A stretch of 64,000 nucleotides of DNA from Pseudoalteromonas phenolica (GTDB taxonomy: Bacteria; Pseudomonadota; Gammaproteobacteria; Enterobacterales; Alteromonadaceae): contig NZ_PNEC01000021.1 of the NCBI RefSeq assembly GCF_005886345.1, positions 186,001 to 250,000 on the forward strand. The letters run 5' to 3'. Below, piece after piece: positions 53,724 to 62,978 of this stretch. Every line of letters starts with the position of its first letter. Positions within the stretch are counted from its first letter, which is position 1. A program made the translations under genes and the position numbers. Below the pieces are notes generated by a model that worked only from the letters and a program-made list of their open reading frames with translations, was not told the DNA's origin and did no database searches.

Positions 53724-54389
53724 TTATCGCGAAGACACCAAAATATTTTCAGATCTTAGAACGTACCAAGGGATCATCTTACTTGATGTCGCGATGACTT
53801 TTTTACTTTCGAGCGACATAACTCGGGCATTCACAAGTACCCCTTTCTCACGATAAAGCATGGTGCCTGACAGCACGTATTCAGCATCATCAGAGTTAAA
53901 CCTTGCTTTAGACTTTCGGCTAAATACATAATCACCCATACGAGAAATATGTCCACTATCCATTAGTTTAGTATCGACAACTTGATAGCCAAAGCGATGT
54001 AGTTGATGCATAAATGTCTCAGCAAGTTGGTTTCCTAACTGATCACTGGTTTGCAACGTGCCATCTAAACGAACAAATGAAGCCACTGCGAGTTCTGTCG
54101 ATATATTTTGTGTTTCGTTAAGCAAATCAGATAGCTCAATGGCCATTTGCTCTACGTAATTATCGAGTTTTACAAAATGATTCATTGGCACATAGTCTGG
54201 CTTGGTTTGCTGCATTTCTTCGAGTTCAGGCTCAGGCTGCATTTGAACAGTTATCTCATCAATGGCCATTGACTGCTCATTCATCACAACGACTGATTGG
54301 CTCATGGTTGGCTGTCCCATTAATAAACTGCAGCCAGATAGCATAAGTGATGCAATTGGCACTGAAAGCAAAGTGAGAGATTTCATCAT
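53724..54389 (-). CDS. FlgO-family outer-membrane lipoprotein, third of three
   Basis: A 221-residue lipoprotein: signal LTLLSVPIASLMLSGC with the lipobox Cys near residue 20. The FlgO domain (about 75-215) has ELAVASFVRLDG, LGNQLAETFMHQLHRFGYQV and GDYVFSRKSKARFNSDDAEY, then LSGTMLYREKGVLVNARVMS. FlgO is a flagellum-linked outer-membrane lipoprotein in Vibrio. It shares this pattern with the two genes upstream, so the three are paralogues in one operon (7- and 13-base gaps). Confidence 0.8.
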   Translation of the reverse strand: MMKSLTLLSVPIASLMLSGCSLLMGQPTMSQSVVVMNEQSMAIDEITVQMQPEPELEEMQQTKPDYVPMNHFVKLDNYVEQMAIELSDLLNETQNISTELAVASFVRLDGTLQTSDQLGNQLAETFMHQLHRFGYQVVDTKLMDSGHISRMGDYVFSRKSKARFNSDDAEYVLSGTMLYREKGVLVNARVMSLESKKVIATSSKMIPWYVLRSENILVSSR

Positions 54390-54395
54390 GGCCCC

Positions 54396-55070
54396 CTATC
54401 GTGCACTCGATTTCAACATAATACCGTCAGTGCGTTCGCTACTACCTAATGCATCTAATACGGCTTGAGGTATTAAACCTTGCGCTGAACCCACAACAGC
54501 TTTACTTTGCAAGCCAACCACACGGACATTTACTAATACACCGCCTTTATGATTGACTAGAGTGCCAGCCATCACGTACTGAAAGTTTTGCTCTTCATCT
54601 AGCTCTAGATAATCACGACTAAATACGAAATCGCCTTTTGGCGTCACGCGCATGTAGCCAGTTGTTTTGAAGTCAATCACAGGAATGCCGTATTGATAAA
54701 GTTCATGCATAAAGCTCTCTGAGATCTGGTTACCCAGTAACGTACCCTCGTCGTACTTATCATCCAAAAATACAAAACTGGCAACAGCCAACGGCGTATT
54801 TTGATTTACATATTTTAAGTTCGACGCTAAGTCTTGCATCATACCGCGAACATAATGGTTAATATTTTTCTTAGGACCATTGTGAGCACCAAACATTTGC
54901 TTTTGGTCTGGCGCTTCAGCTTGAAAGAACTGATTGGTATTTAAAGGTGATTGAATACTTCGCGTTATTTTTGTTGAATGAACTGTTTGTGCATTACTCT
55001 CTAAATTGTCTTGCATCATGGTGCAGCCAGTGAGTGAAAATGCTAATAATGTGGTTAACAGTGTTCTCAT
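54396..55070 (-). CDS. FlgO-family outer-membrane lipoprotein, second of three
   Basis: A 224-residue lipoprotein with signal MRTLLTTLLAFSLTGC (lipidation Cys16). The FlgO domain has TPLAVASFVFLDD, LLGNQISESFMHELYQYGIP, KGDFVFSRDYLELDEEQNF, then AGTLVNHKGGVLVNVRVVGL. It is closer to the third gene than to the first. The mature N-terminal part (residues 17-85) is a Gln/Asn-rich spacer. No clear sign whether it serves the flagellum. Confidence 0.8.
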   Translation of the reverse strand: MRTLLTTLLAFSLTGCTMMQDNLESNAQTVHSTKITRSIQSPLNTNQFFQAEAPDQKQMFGAHNGPKKNINHYVRGMMQDLASNLKYVNQNTPLAVASFVFLDDKYDEGTLLGNQISESFMHELYQYGIPVIDFKTTGYMRVTPKGDFVFSRDYLELDEEQNFQYVMAGTLVNHKGGVLVNVRVVGLQSKAVVGSAQGLIPQAVLDALGSSERTDGIMLKSSAR

Positions 55071-55083
55071 GTTCTGCTCCTAA

Positions 55084-55707
55084 TTAATACTCTGATCGAT
55101 ATAACTTGTTATTACGCATTTGGATCTTTTCACTCGTCCACATGACATTAATAGGTACTTCTGTAAATGCCGCTGAAATAACCTGCCCATTTAACACATT
55201 TACCAACCTTGCATTGATCATATTTGCATGCTCTTGACGTGTAATTGTGCCTAGAATAACGTAGTCAATGTTTTGACGAGTTCGCAGTTTGCTTATATCT
55301 CGAGTTAACATGTCTTCGTGTTGGTCGCTTATCGTGATTGTGTCACTCATTCGGTGTTCCACAATACTGTATCCAAGCTGAGTCATTTGGGTCATTAAGC
55401 TTTCTTGGATCTGTTGACTCAGGCCACTGCTTTGCTGAGCGGCAGTTTCTTGCCCTAACTCAGTTGCTAATGTAAAACTCATTACCCCAATATGTGCATT
55501 TCTTAGCCTTCCTGCTTCACCTCGGTAAAGCTGCTGAGCTAGGTTTGCCGTGTAATTATGTAAAGGAAAACTAGACATTCCCTTTACTTCCATAGGAATT
55601 GAGCCTTCAACCCCCTTGGGTTTGGCTAAATCTTCTTCTCGCTTTACTTCATTCATTAATTGACAGCCACTCAGCATAGTGAGTAGAACTAAAATAAACA
55701 GGCGCAT
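55084..55707 (-). CDS. FlgO-family outer-membrane lipoprotein, first of three
   Basis: A 207-residue lipoprotein with signal MRLFILVLLTMLSGC (lipidation Cys15). The FlgO-like domain has AHIGVMSFTLA, LSQQIQESLMTQMTQLGYSI, DMLTRDISKLRTRQNIDYVI and LGTITRQEHANMINARLVNV. More diverged than the two following paralogues: the LGNQ motif is LSQQ here. It heads the group. Confidence 0.78.
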   Translation of the reverse strand: MRLFILVLLTMLSGCQLMNEVKREEDLAKPKGVEGSIPMEVKGMSSFPLHNYTANLAQQLYRGEAGRLRNAHIGVMSFTLATELGQETAAQQSSGLSQQIQESLMTQMTQLGYSIVEHRMSDTITISDQHEDMLTRDISKLRTRQNIDYVILGTITRQEHANMINARLVNVLNGQVISAAFTEVPINVMWTSEKIQMRNNKLYRSEY

Positions 55708-55878
55708 GTCAACTCCGCATCACTCTTTTCTATTAAAAAGCAAGAATCACGCCAAGCAAATTCAACACTTAAACTAATTAGTTAATTTATCGGACACACT
55801 CTAGATAACTTAAGGTAAAAATAAAAATTAAAGGAAGGGAACAGCTCGAATGTATTTAACAATGATCAAAGCAATATT

Positions 55879-55910
55879 GCCCCTATTCAATTAAAACTAA
55901 AAATAGGGGC
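55879..55910 (-). terminator. Hairpin after thyA, weak terminator
   Basis: GCCCCTATT and AATAGGGGC form a 9-bp stem with a 14-base loop, 15 bases after the thyA stop. There is no strong T run on the minus strand, so termination is only likely. Confidence 0.45.
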
Positions 55911-55924
55911 CAATAGAGTATTCA

Positions 55925-56776
55925 TTACACAGAGAAGGGGTAAGCAATGGGCTCATGATATTGATAACCTTCGACATTAAAATCATCGAGTGTGACCCAA
56001 GTTTCAATATCTTCTAACGTTTTGATCTCAGGATTAATATGTAATTTAGGCGAAGGGAAAGGCTCTCTTTTAAGCTGTACATCACGCATAAGTTCTAATT
56101 GATCTTCATAAATATGCGCGTTAACAATTTTGTGGTACGCCTTACCTGGTTTGTGTCCCGTGATCTGCGCCATCAATGCTAGCAAAGTAAACACTTGTAT
56201 CTGATTAAAATTTTGACCCAGAGGCACATCACACGAACGTTGTGATGAAGTCAAATATAAAGTACCACCTAGTAAGGAAAACGTGTGAGTATGCATACAT
56301 GGACGTAAACACCCCATTTCAAACTCACCTGGATTATAGAATGTTAAGATCTCACCTCGGTCATCAATGCCATTACGTAAATCGTTGTAAATTTTTCGTA
56401 ATTGATCGAATTCTTGACCTTCTGAATTGCGCCAGTTGCGACCTTGTACTCCATAAACACGCCCCATATCATCTTCACCTTTACGGTGTGGGTTTTTCAA
56501 CCAGGCTTCATTATCATTCGCATTGGCGTTCCAAGTATTGCATCCGATAGCGCGAAATTGAGCAGCACTATTATAACCACGAAGATACCCAAGTAATTCA
56601 GCTATGGCTGCTTTCCAATAGCTTTTTCTTGTTGTAACTAAAGGGAATTCATTTGCAGCCACGTTGTACTCTAAATCAGCATTAATGACTGATAAGCAAC
56701 GTTTACCGGTTCTTTCATTTTCAACCCATACACCTTCATCAACGATGCGACGGCATAACTTTAAATACTGATCCAT
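55925..56776 (-). CDS. thyA: Thymidylate synthase
   Basis: Makes dTMP from dUMP with methylene-tetrahydrofolate. A 283-residue enzyme, longer than the 264-residue E. coli form. The active Cys lies in [15 protein letters not shown], followed by the dUMP-binding [16 protein letters not shown] and the segment [13 protein letters not shown]. The N-terminal part has [20 protein letters not shown] in place of the usual opening. This variant type is known from Vibrio and relatives. It follows lgt, as in enterobacteria. Confidence 0.93.
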   Translation of the reverse strand: MDQYLKLCRRIVDEGVWVENERTGKRCLSVINADLEYNVAANEFPLVTTRKSYWKAAIAELLGYLRGYNSAAQFRAIGCNTWNANANDNEAWLKNPHRKGEDDMGRVYGVQGRNWRNSEGQEFDQLRKIYNDLRNGIDDRGEILTFYNPGEFEMGCLRPCMHTHTFSLLGGTLYLTSSQRSCDVPLGQNFNQIQVFTLLALMAQITGHKPGKAYHKIVNAHIYEDQLELMRDVQLKREPFPSPKLHINPEIKTLEDIETWVTLDDFNVEGYQYHEPIAYPFSV

Positions 56777-56821
56777 AAAATTACCTTAAATCTTAATCTT
56801 TAATCTTTAATCTGCAAGCAT

Positions 56822-57610
56822 TTATTTTTGAGTGACTGGCTGGGTTTTATATGCCCAAAACATAATACCAAGGCCAGCGATGATCATTGGCATTGATAAG
56901 ATTTGACCTTGTGAAATTAAGCCACCATATAAACCTATATGGGCATCAGGTTCACGGAAATATTCAATACAGAATCTAAAGAAGCCGTAACCAAATAAGA
57001 ATAAGCCAGCAACACTACCAACAGGACGAGGCTTTTTGGCAAACCAAATTAACATAATAAATAATACCAAACCTTCAAAGAAAGCTTCATATAATTGCGA
57101 TGGGTGGCGCGGTAAAGGACCGCCTGTTGGAAATACCATACCCCATGAAACATCCGTGGTTCGTCCCCACAGTTCGCCATTGATAAAGTTACCTATACGG
57201 CCTGCTAATAAACCAACTGGAACTAGTGGCACGACAAAATCGCCTACTGCAAAAGGCGAACGTTTAGTACGCCAAGCAAAAACAAATATGGCAGTAATCA
57301 CACCTAAGGCACCACCATGGAATGACATTCCACCTTCCCAAATTTTAAATAAGTACAAAGGATTATCTAATAGGTAGGAGAATTGATAAAACAGTACATA
57401 TCCGATACGACCGCCTAAGATCACACCTAGCATGCCATAGAATAATAGGTCACTGACTTCGTCTTTCGTCCAACCCGAGTTTGGTTTCTCTGCTTGACGA
57501 TTAGCTAACCACATGGCAAATGCAAAGCCGATCAGATACATCAAACCATACCAGCGAACACTTAACGGTCCTATTGAGAAAATAATGGGATCGATTTGTG
57601 GAAACTCCAT
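56822..57610 (-). CDS. lgt: Prolipoprotein diacylglyceryl transferase
   Basis: Transfers diacylglyceryl to the lipobox Cys, first step of lipoprotein maturation. A 262-residue inner-membrane protein with seven hydrophobic segments. It has the Lgt signature [14 protein letters not shown] (near residues 135-148), [14 protein letters not shown] at the start, [11 protein letters not shown] near 93-103, and [13 protein letters not shown]. coli Lgt has 291 residues. Followed by thyA, preceded by the TauE/SafE gene. Confidence 0.95.
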   Translation of the reverse strand: MEFPQIDPIIFSIGPLSVRWYGLMYLIGFAFAMWLANRQAEKPNSGWTKDEVSDLLFYGMLGVILGGRIGYVLFYQFSYLLDNPLYLFKIWEGGMSFHGGALGVITAIFVFAWRTKRSPFAVGDFVVPLVPVGLLAGRIGNFINGELWGRTTDVSWGMVFPTGGPLPRHPSQLYEAFFEGLVLFIMLIWFAKKPRPVGSVAGLFLFGYGFFRFCIEYFREPDAHIGLYGGLISQGQILSMPMIIAGLGIMFWAYKTQPVTQK

Positions 57611-57619
57611 AGCTTTTCC

Positions 57620-58432
57620 TTAATTAATTAACATGTTAGCAGCGATAACTAAAAGCAGCGCCGCAAAGATTTTTTTTATTGTTGAAACAGGCAAATATTG
57701 GGTTGATTTCGCACCAATGGGCGCCATAAACCAAGACGTCGAAACAATGCCTAGTAAAGCCGGTAAATAAACAAACCCAGCAAAACCTTGTGCCAATTCG
57801 AAATGTTTACTCCCTGCACTGATATAACCCAGTGACCCAAATAACGCGATCACGATACCACAAGCCGATGCACAGCCGATGGCTTTTTTCATATCCATAG
57901 AGAAAAAGGTTAGTAATGGAACGAGTAATGCCCCCCCTCCAATGCCTATCATCGCAGAAAGTCCGCCAGTAATACTGGTGAAAAACGTCAGTACAGGACC
58001 ATTAGGTAATCTTCTTGAAGGGGCTGTTGCTGTTTTTCTGCTGCTATAGAGCATTTTCAATGCGATTAAAACCACACAGACAGAGAAAATAATTCTAACC
58101 ACCGCTTCAGGAAGAAAAGAGGCCATAAAGCCGCTTATCAATGCGCCCAAGGCCACACCTGACATTATCCAAGGTGCAACTTGCCATGGTACGTTACCGT
58201 TTTTATGATGTGCCAAAGCTGAAGAGGTAGAGGTAAATAGAATAGAAGCCAAAGAAGTCGCAATCGCAGCAATAACAACCTGCTCTGCAGGTAATATATT
58301 AAATTGAAGTAGAATAGCACTTAAAACAGGCACAATGATCAGGCCACCACCTATCCCCAAAAGTCCAGCTAAAAAGCCAACACCACTGCCTAATACCGCA
58401 CAGTAGAGGATAACCAACAACAAGTCACTCAT
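57620..58432 (-). CDS. TauE/SafE family anion permease
   Basis: A 270-residue membrane protein with eight hydrophobic segments and two family repeats: FLAGLLGIGGGLIIVPVLSA (residues about 20-39) and GLSAMIGIGGGALLVPLLTF (near 158-177). Members export sulfite, sulfoacetate or other small anions, but the substrate here is unknown. It is ten bases from lgt and lies between ptsP and lgt, an arrangement common in gammaproteobacteria. Confidence 0.9.
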   Translation of the reverse strand: MSDLLLVILYCAVLGSGVGFLAGLLGIGGGLIIVPVLSAILLQFNILPAEQVVIAAIATSLASILFTSTSSALAHHKNGNVPWQVAPWIMSGVALGALISGFMASFLPEAVVRIIFSVCVVLIALKMLYSSRKTATAPSRRLPNGPVLTFFTSITGGLSAMIGIGGGALLVPLLTFFSMDMKKAIGCASACGIVIALFGSLGYISAGSKHFELAQGFAGFVYLPALLGIVSTSWFMAPIGAKSTQYLPVSTIKKIFAALLLVIAANMLIN

Positions 58433-58517
58433 GAACGCATTCTCTTATTATAATTCGCGCGCTATATTAACCGATTGAAAATAATTAAACACCTGCAAAT
58501 ACTTCGAAGATTTTAAC

Positions 58518-60791
58518 TTAGTGTTTAGATTGATAAAGCAATTCACTAAATTCATTATCAATCATGAAACTCTTAAGTAATCGGTGCACTTGTTTCGTTG
58601 TCGATTGCTTCAAACACTCACTTAAAAGCTTTTCCATATCAGCAACTTTTAGGCGTCTTAATACCCACTTCACTTTACTCATTGTCGAAATGTTCATACT
58701 TAGACGGCGGTAGCCCATAGCTATCAATAAAATAGCACCTTCGGGTTCACCACCCAACTCGCCACATAAGCTAAAGGGCAGTTCTAAATTTTGACATTGC
58801 GATGCCACTTGGTTGAGAACACGAAGTACACTTGGGTGGAATGGGTCAAATAGATCAGCTACTTGGGCGTTATTTCTGTCAACGGCAAGCAAGTATTGGG
58901 TTAAATCATTACTACCGACCGAGCAAAAGTCGACTTTGTTAGCCCACTCAGGCAGTAAATAAATACTAGAAGGCACTTCAAGCATAACGCCAATTTCTGG
59001 TTTTTCGATTTGGATGAATTGATCAGCCCACTCTTCTTGTAATTCAAAGTAAGCTTGTTCGAGCAATTTGAGTGCTTCATCCACTTCTTCGGTATGACTC
59101 ACCATAGGTAGCATAATTTTTAAGTTACCCAAGCCGGTATTCGCTTTTAACATGGCTTTAAGTTGATCTAACAACAGCTCAGGGTGATCTAGAGAAATCC
59201 GGATCCCACGCCAACCCAAAAATGGGTTTTCTTCTGTAAAATTGAAATAATCGAGTACTTTATCACCGCCAATGTCGAGGGTTCTCATTACCACGTTTTC
59301 TGGGTGATAACGAGTTAACACGGCTCTATACCATTGCTCTTGCTCAGCCTGCGTTGGAAACTGTCCTTTTTGCATAAACCAAGCTTCTGTTCGGTAAAGA
59401 CCAACGCCATCACAGTATTTTGCTATTTCTTGCTCTGTCGATAAATCCAAACCTGCATTCAATAACAAGCTGATATGTTCACCATCTAGCGTGACTGCCT
59501 CTAGATGATGTTCAGCTTCAAATTTATCGTGTAGTTTACTTTCTTGAAGGTGTAGCTGTTTATATTCTTTTTTAAGCGCAGGCGTTGGCGAGATATACAC
59601 TCGGCCCGCATAAGCATCTAGAATGATATCTTTGTTTTCGAATTGTAATAACGGAATATCTTCAATACCCCAAACAGCCGGAATACCCATTGCTCTGGTA
59701 AGTATAGAAGCGTGTGAGTTGGCAGAGCCATTCACACTGATCACCCCTTTTAAACTCTCTTTTGGCACTTCAGCCAACATGGTCGGTGTCAATGTGTGCG
59801 TAATTAAAATAGTATCTTTTGGATAGGATTTAACAGCTTGCTCTGTACTCATAAGGTGATGCAAAACACGTAACCCTATTTCTTTTACGTCTATTGCCCG
59901 CTCTTTTATGTAAGGGTCAGACATAGCATTAAATTGGCTCACCAAACTTTCAATGACATATTTTAATGCACTTTTTGCACTCCAGCCTTGCTCAAGCTGC
60001 GCTTCGACCTGTCGACCTAAGCTCCGGGCATCCAATAATTGCTGATACACTTCAAAAACCGCGACGGCTTCTTTAGGCATAGAATCACTAAATGTTGAAG
60101 CCATAATATGAAAATCTTGCCGTGTCGCAGAAACCGCTTGCGCAAAAAGCTTTTTCTGTTGCTCCACATTATCGCTTTTTTGCATATCTATGCTTTCAAA
60201 ATCAAGCTTTGGGATCACAACAAAACCGCGTCCTAAAGCAATACCCGGAGAGCCCGAAACCCCTTTTAACACAGAGGTTTTTTTTACCGTTGTTTCAACA
60301 GACAAAATTGATTTTGCTTCGGTGTTAGCTAGTTGAGATGCTAATTGAGCAGATAAAGTGATTAGAAAAGATTCTTCGTCGTTGCTGAATGAACGCGCTT
60401 GCTTTTGCTGTACAACAATAACGCCAATAACTTTTCTTTGGTGAACAAGCGGCACCGATAAAAAAGCATTGTAGCCTTCTTCATGTACTTCAGGAGAGAG
60501 TTTGAATCTTGGGTGAGACTGAGCATGGGCGATATTGATAGGCTCTTCACGTTGCGCAACTAAACCAACCAAGCCCTCTGTAAAGCCAATTCTAAAATTA
60601 CCGATTGCCTGAGGATTCAGTCCATCACTGGCCATCAAGATAAAGTTATCTTGGCTGTAATCAGCAAAATAAATAGAGCAGCACTCTGTAGCGAGTGCTT
60701 CTTTGACCATGGCGACAAAACGATTCAATGCTTCAGTTAATGTGGGCTGTTGCGCCACCGCTTCAACAATGGCTCGTAATGTCGCAAGCAC
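58518..60791 (-). CDS. ptsP: PTS-Ntr enzyme I (PtsP)
   Basis: First component of the nitrogen-related phosphotransferase system, 757 residues (E. coli 748). It takes phosphate from PEP and passes it to NPr. N-terminal GAF domain (about 1-160, which senses glutamine in E. coli). Then an enzyme I part with the active His in SANSHASILTRAMGIPAVWG, LYRTEAWFMQKGQFP, GGDKVLDYFNFTEENPFLGW and the C-terminal PEP-binding barrel (SSIYLLPEWANKVDFCSVGS, DLTQYLLAVDRN). It follows rppH by 15 bases, a conserved pair. Confidence 0.95.
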   Translation of the reverse strand: MLATLRAIVEAVAQQPTLTEALNRFVAMVKEALATECCSIYFADYSQDNFILMASDGLNPQAIGNFRIGFTEGLVGLVAQREEPINIAHAQSHPRFKLSPEVHEEGYNAFLSVPLVHQRKVIGVIVVQQKQARSFSNDEESFLITLSAQLASQLANTEAKSILSVETTVKKTSVLKGVSGSPGIALGRGFVVIPKLDFESIDMQKSDNVEQQKKLFAQAVSATRQDFHIMASTFSDSMPKEAVAVFEVYQQLLDARSLGRQVEAQLEQGWSAKSALKYVIESLVSQFNAMSDPYIKERAIDVKEIGLRVLHHLMSTEQAVKSYPKDTILITHTLTPTMLAEVPKESLKGVISVNGSANSHASILTRAMGIPAVWGIEDIPLLQFENKDIILDAYAGRVYISPTPALKKEYKQLHLQESKLHDKFEAEHHLEAVTLDGEHISLLLNAGLDLSTEQEIAKYCDGVGLYRTEAWFMQKGQFPTQAEQEQWYRAVLTRYHPENVVMRTLDIGGDKVLDYFNFTEENPFLGWRGIRISLDHPELLLDQLKAMLKANTGLGNLKIMLPMVSHTEEVDEALKLLEQAYFELQEEWADQFIQIEKPEIGVMLEVPSSIYLLPEWANKVDFCSVGSNDLTQYLLAVDRNNAQVADLFDPFHPSVLRVLNQVASQCQNLELPFSLCGELGGEPEGAILLIAMGYRRLSMNISTMSKVKWVLRRLKVADMEKLLSECLKQSTTKQVHRLLKSFMIDNEFSELLYQSKH

Positions 60792-60806
60792 AATCTTCTC
60801 CTTAAT

Positions 60807-61334
60807 TTAACGGCGATGTCGCCAATGATTTTGCTCTTTTGGTGTATGTTCTTTTCTATTAAACGGCATTGCAAATGGCGCAAATTCTTTCATAACTCGA
60901 CGGTATACATCACGTTTAAAAGAGACCACCTGACGAACCGGATACCAATAGCTCACCCAACGCCAATCATCAAACTCAGGATGGTGAGTATGTAATAAGT
61001 CTACATCTTCATCTTTACAGCGGAGTTTCAATAAAAACCACTTCTGCTTTTGGCCGATACAAACTGGACTCGAGTCTCTGCGAATAAGTCGCTTAGGAAG
61101 TTTATACCTGAGCCAATGTTTAGAACTTGCTACTATTTCAACATCTTCTGGCTTCAGCCCAACTTCTTCATGTAACTCGCGATACATTGTTTGCTCTGGG
61201 GTTTCACCATCGTCTACTCCACCTTGTGGAAATTGCCATGAGTGTTGTCCATAGCGTCGTGCCCAAAAAACCTGACCTTGATTATTACAGATCACAATTC
61301 CGACATTGGCACGAAATCCTTCGGCATCAATCAC
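60807..61334 (-). CDS. rppH: RNA pyrophosphohydrolase
   Basis: Removes pyrophosphate from 5' triphosphate mRNA to start decay. A 175-residue Nudix enzyme (E. coli 176). The Nudix box is [20 protein letters not shown] (residues about 38-57) and opens [20 protein letters not shown], as in the family. The start codon is GTG, with GAGG 7 bases upstream. Forms an operon with ptsP. The region before it holds several DnaA-box-like sites. Confidence 0.95.
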   Translation of the reverse strand: MIDAEGFRANVGIVICNNQGQVFWARRYGQHSWQFPQGGVDDGETPEQTMYRELHEEVGLKPEDVEIVASSKHWLRYKLPKRLIRRDSSPVCIGQKQKWFLLKLRCKDEDVDLLHTHHPEFDDWRWVSYWYPVRQVVSFKRDVYRRVMKEFAPFAMPFNRKEHTPKEQNHWRHRR

Positions 61335-61438
61335 CTTAGTGCCTCATTTATTAAGTCGATATTTTTTGATTGTTCCATAACTTAGTGCCTACAGCAAATA
61401 TAATTCCAGCTTTCTACCACCTTATCCACAGGTTAATC

Positions 61439-61458
61439 TTAAAGTTGAACAACTTTAA
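61439..61458. promoter_or_regulatory. Palindrome TTAAAGTTG-AA-CAACTTTAA
   Basis: Perfect 9-bp arms with a 2-base spacer, 105 bases upstream of the rppH start and between two DnaA-box-like sites. No T run, so not a terminator; a protein-binding site is likely but unidentified. Confidence 0.4.
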
Positions 61459-61821
61459 ATTTTAATAAATTAAATCCACAAAAATACTGTATAAAACTCA
61501 CTTTCTCCACAGATTCTGTGGATAATTATGTTTATATTACTGTATTTATCCAAAGGTACGAGCTAAAGCAACACAATAAGAAAAAAAAACACTCAAAAAA
61601 AATCTATATATTTCATGCGGGTAGAACAAACCACTGTATAAACAAGCGGTTTATTATTGAGCAAAAATCAAAAAAATAGCACTTTTAAAACCCTGCTCGC
61701 TTTTTAAACAAACATCTCATGTAAGTTAAAAATCAAACCTTTCAGTAAGTTGTTAGCATTATTTGGTGAGATAAAACAAGAGATTTGAGAGGTATGTTGG
61801 ACTAGAAAGTTCAAAAAATTA

Positions 61822-61854
61822 AAAAACCTTTCTCACATAATAAGAAAGGTTTTA
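61822..61854. terminator. Terminator after mesD
   Basis: AAAACCTTTCT / AAGAAAGGTTTT with a loop of about 8 bases, 15 bases after the mesD stop; A run on the left gives a T run on the minus strand. Confidence 0.85.
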
Positions 61855-61869
61855 TCTATTGATACTAAT

Positions 61870-62898
61870 TTAAGTTTGTAATTCTTTTCGAACAATTTCG
61901 GCGCCTTTAGCAAGTGCTGCTAATTTGCCCCTTGCGACTTCTCTAGCAAGCGGCGCTAAACCACAATTTGTACTGGGGTAAAGTTTATCAGCGTCTACAT
62001 AACGTAGCGCTTCACGTAATGTATTGGCCACTTCTTCAGGTGTCTCAATGGTGTTTGTTGCCACATCAATAGCCCCAACCATGACTTTTTTACCGCGGAT
62101 CAAAGAAAGCAGTTCTATTGGCACTCGAGAGTTATGACATTCAAGAGATATAATATCTATGTTTGATTGCTGAAGCTTAGGGAATACCTCTTCATATTGA
62201 CGCCACTCTGAACCCAGAGTTTTCTTCCAATCAGTGTTGGCTTTAATGCCATAGCCATAACAAATATGAACTGCCGTTTCACAGTTTAATCCTTCAATGG
62301 CACGTTCTAGACATTTAATGCCCCATTCATTTACTTCTTCAAAGAAAACATTAAAAGCAGGCTCATCAAACTGGATAATATCGACACCAGCCGCTTCTAG
62401 TTCTTTGGCCTCTTGGTTAAGGATCACAGCAAACTCCCAAGCCAATTGTTCTCGACTTTTGTAATGGTCATCAAATAAAGTATCAACCATGGTCATTGGA
62501 CCTGGCAATGCCCATTTAATCGGCTTATCTGTTTGCGCACGTAAGAACTTTGCGTCTTCTACAAATACAGGTTTTTGACGTGAAACAGGCCCATAAACAG
62601 TCGGCACACTGGCATCATAACGGTCACGGATTTTAACTGTGCGGCGGTTTTCGAAATCAACACCATCAAGATGCTCAATAAAAGTCGTTACAAAGTGTTG
62701 TCTGGTTTGTTCACCATCACTGACAATGTCTAAACCAGTTTGATACTGCTCTTGTAATGACACACGTAATGCATCGTGTTTGCCATCGATTAATTCTTGT
62801 CCTGATAACTTCCATGGTGACCAAAGCACTTCTGGTTGTGCTAACCATGATGGTTTTGGCAAACTGCCTGCTGTTGATGTCGGTAATAATGTTTTCAT
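61870..62898 (-). CDS. mesD: Folate-independent methionine synthase MesD (core-MetE)
   Basis: A 342-residue protein homologous only to the C-terminal catalytic half of MetE, with no N-terminal folate domain. Segments: TSTAGSLPKPSWLAQPE at the start, LDIVSDGEQTRQHFVTTFIE, WALPGPMTMVDTLFDD, DIIQFDEPAFNV and the zinc-site segments AVHICYGYG (H-x-C), SLECHNS and PSTNCGLAPLAREVA. All Cys/His/Glu ligands expected for zinc are visible. It is coupled to a DUF1852 gene. Published work (Price and colleagues, 2021) reports that MesD needs MesX (DUF1852) and oxygen, with an unknown methyl donor. Confidence 0.88.
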   Translation of the reverse strand: MKTLLPTSTAGSLPKPSWLAQPEVLWSPWKLSGQELIDGKHDALRVSLQEQYQTGLDIVSDGEQTRQHFVTTFIEHLDGVDFENRRTVKIRDRYDASVPTVYGPVSRQKPVFVEDAKFLRAQTDKPIKWALPGPMTMVDTLFDDHYKSREQLAWEFAVILNQEAKELEAAGVDIIQFDEPAFNVFFEEVNEWGIKCLERAIEGLNCETAVHICYGYGIKANTDWKKTLGSEWRQYEEVFPKLQQSNIDIISLECHNSRVPIELLSLIRGKKVMVGAIDVATNTIETPEEVANTLREALRYVDADKLYPSTNCGLAPLAREVARGKLAALAKGAEIVRKELQT

Positions 62899-62978
62899 TT
62901 TACTAATTCTTTTCTAGGGTTATTAAGCACTCGACCTTACCTATGTGTAAGGTCGTTATTTTTTAAGTAAATAAATAA

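Larger units (their letters stand above)
61335..61869. other. AT-rich spacer with DnaA-box-like sites between rppH and mesD
   Basis: About 535 bases without a credible ORF. Two exact TTATCCACA boxes occur (61422-61430 plus, 61517-61525 minus). Near matches are AAATCCACA (61472-61480), TTCTCCACA (61503-61511) and TTATCCAAA (near 61546). A 20-base palindrome lies at 61439-61458. The mesD terminator occupies 61822-61854. It must also hold the rppH promoter. Confidence 0.6.

Noticed and set aside
61335-61869. Replication origin at the DnaA-like boxes
   Set aside because: No dnaA, dnaN, gidA/mnmG, rep or parAB gene is nearby and the flanks are ordinary genes, so an origin cannot be claimed; kept only as a box cluster.
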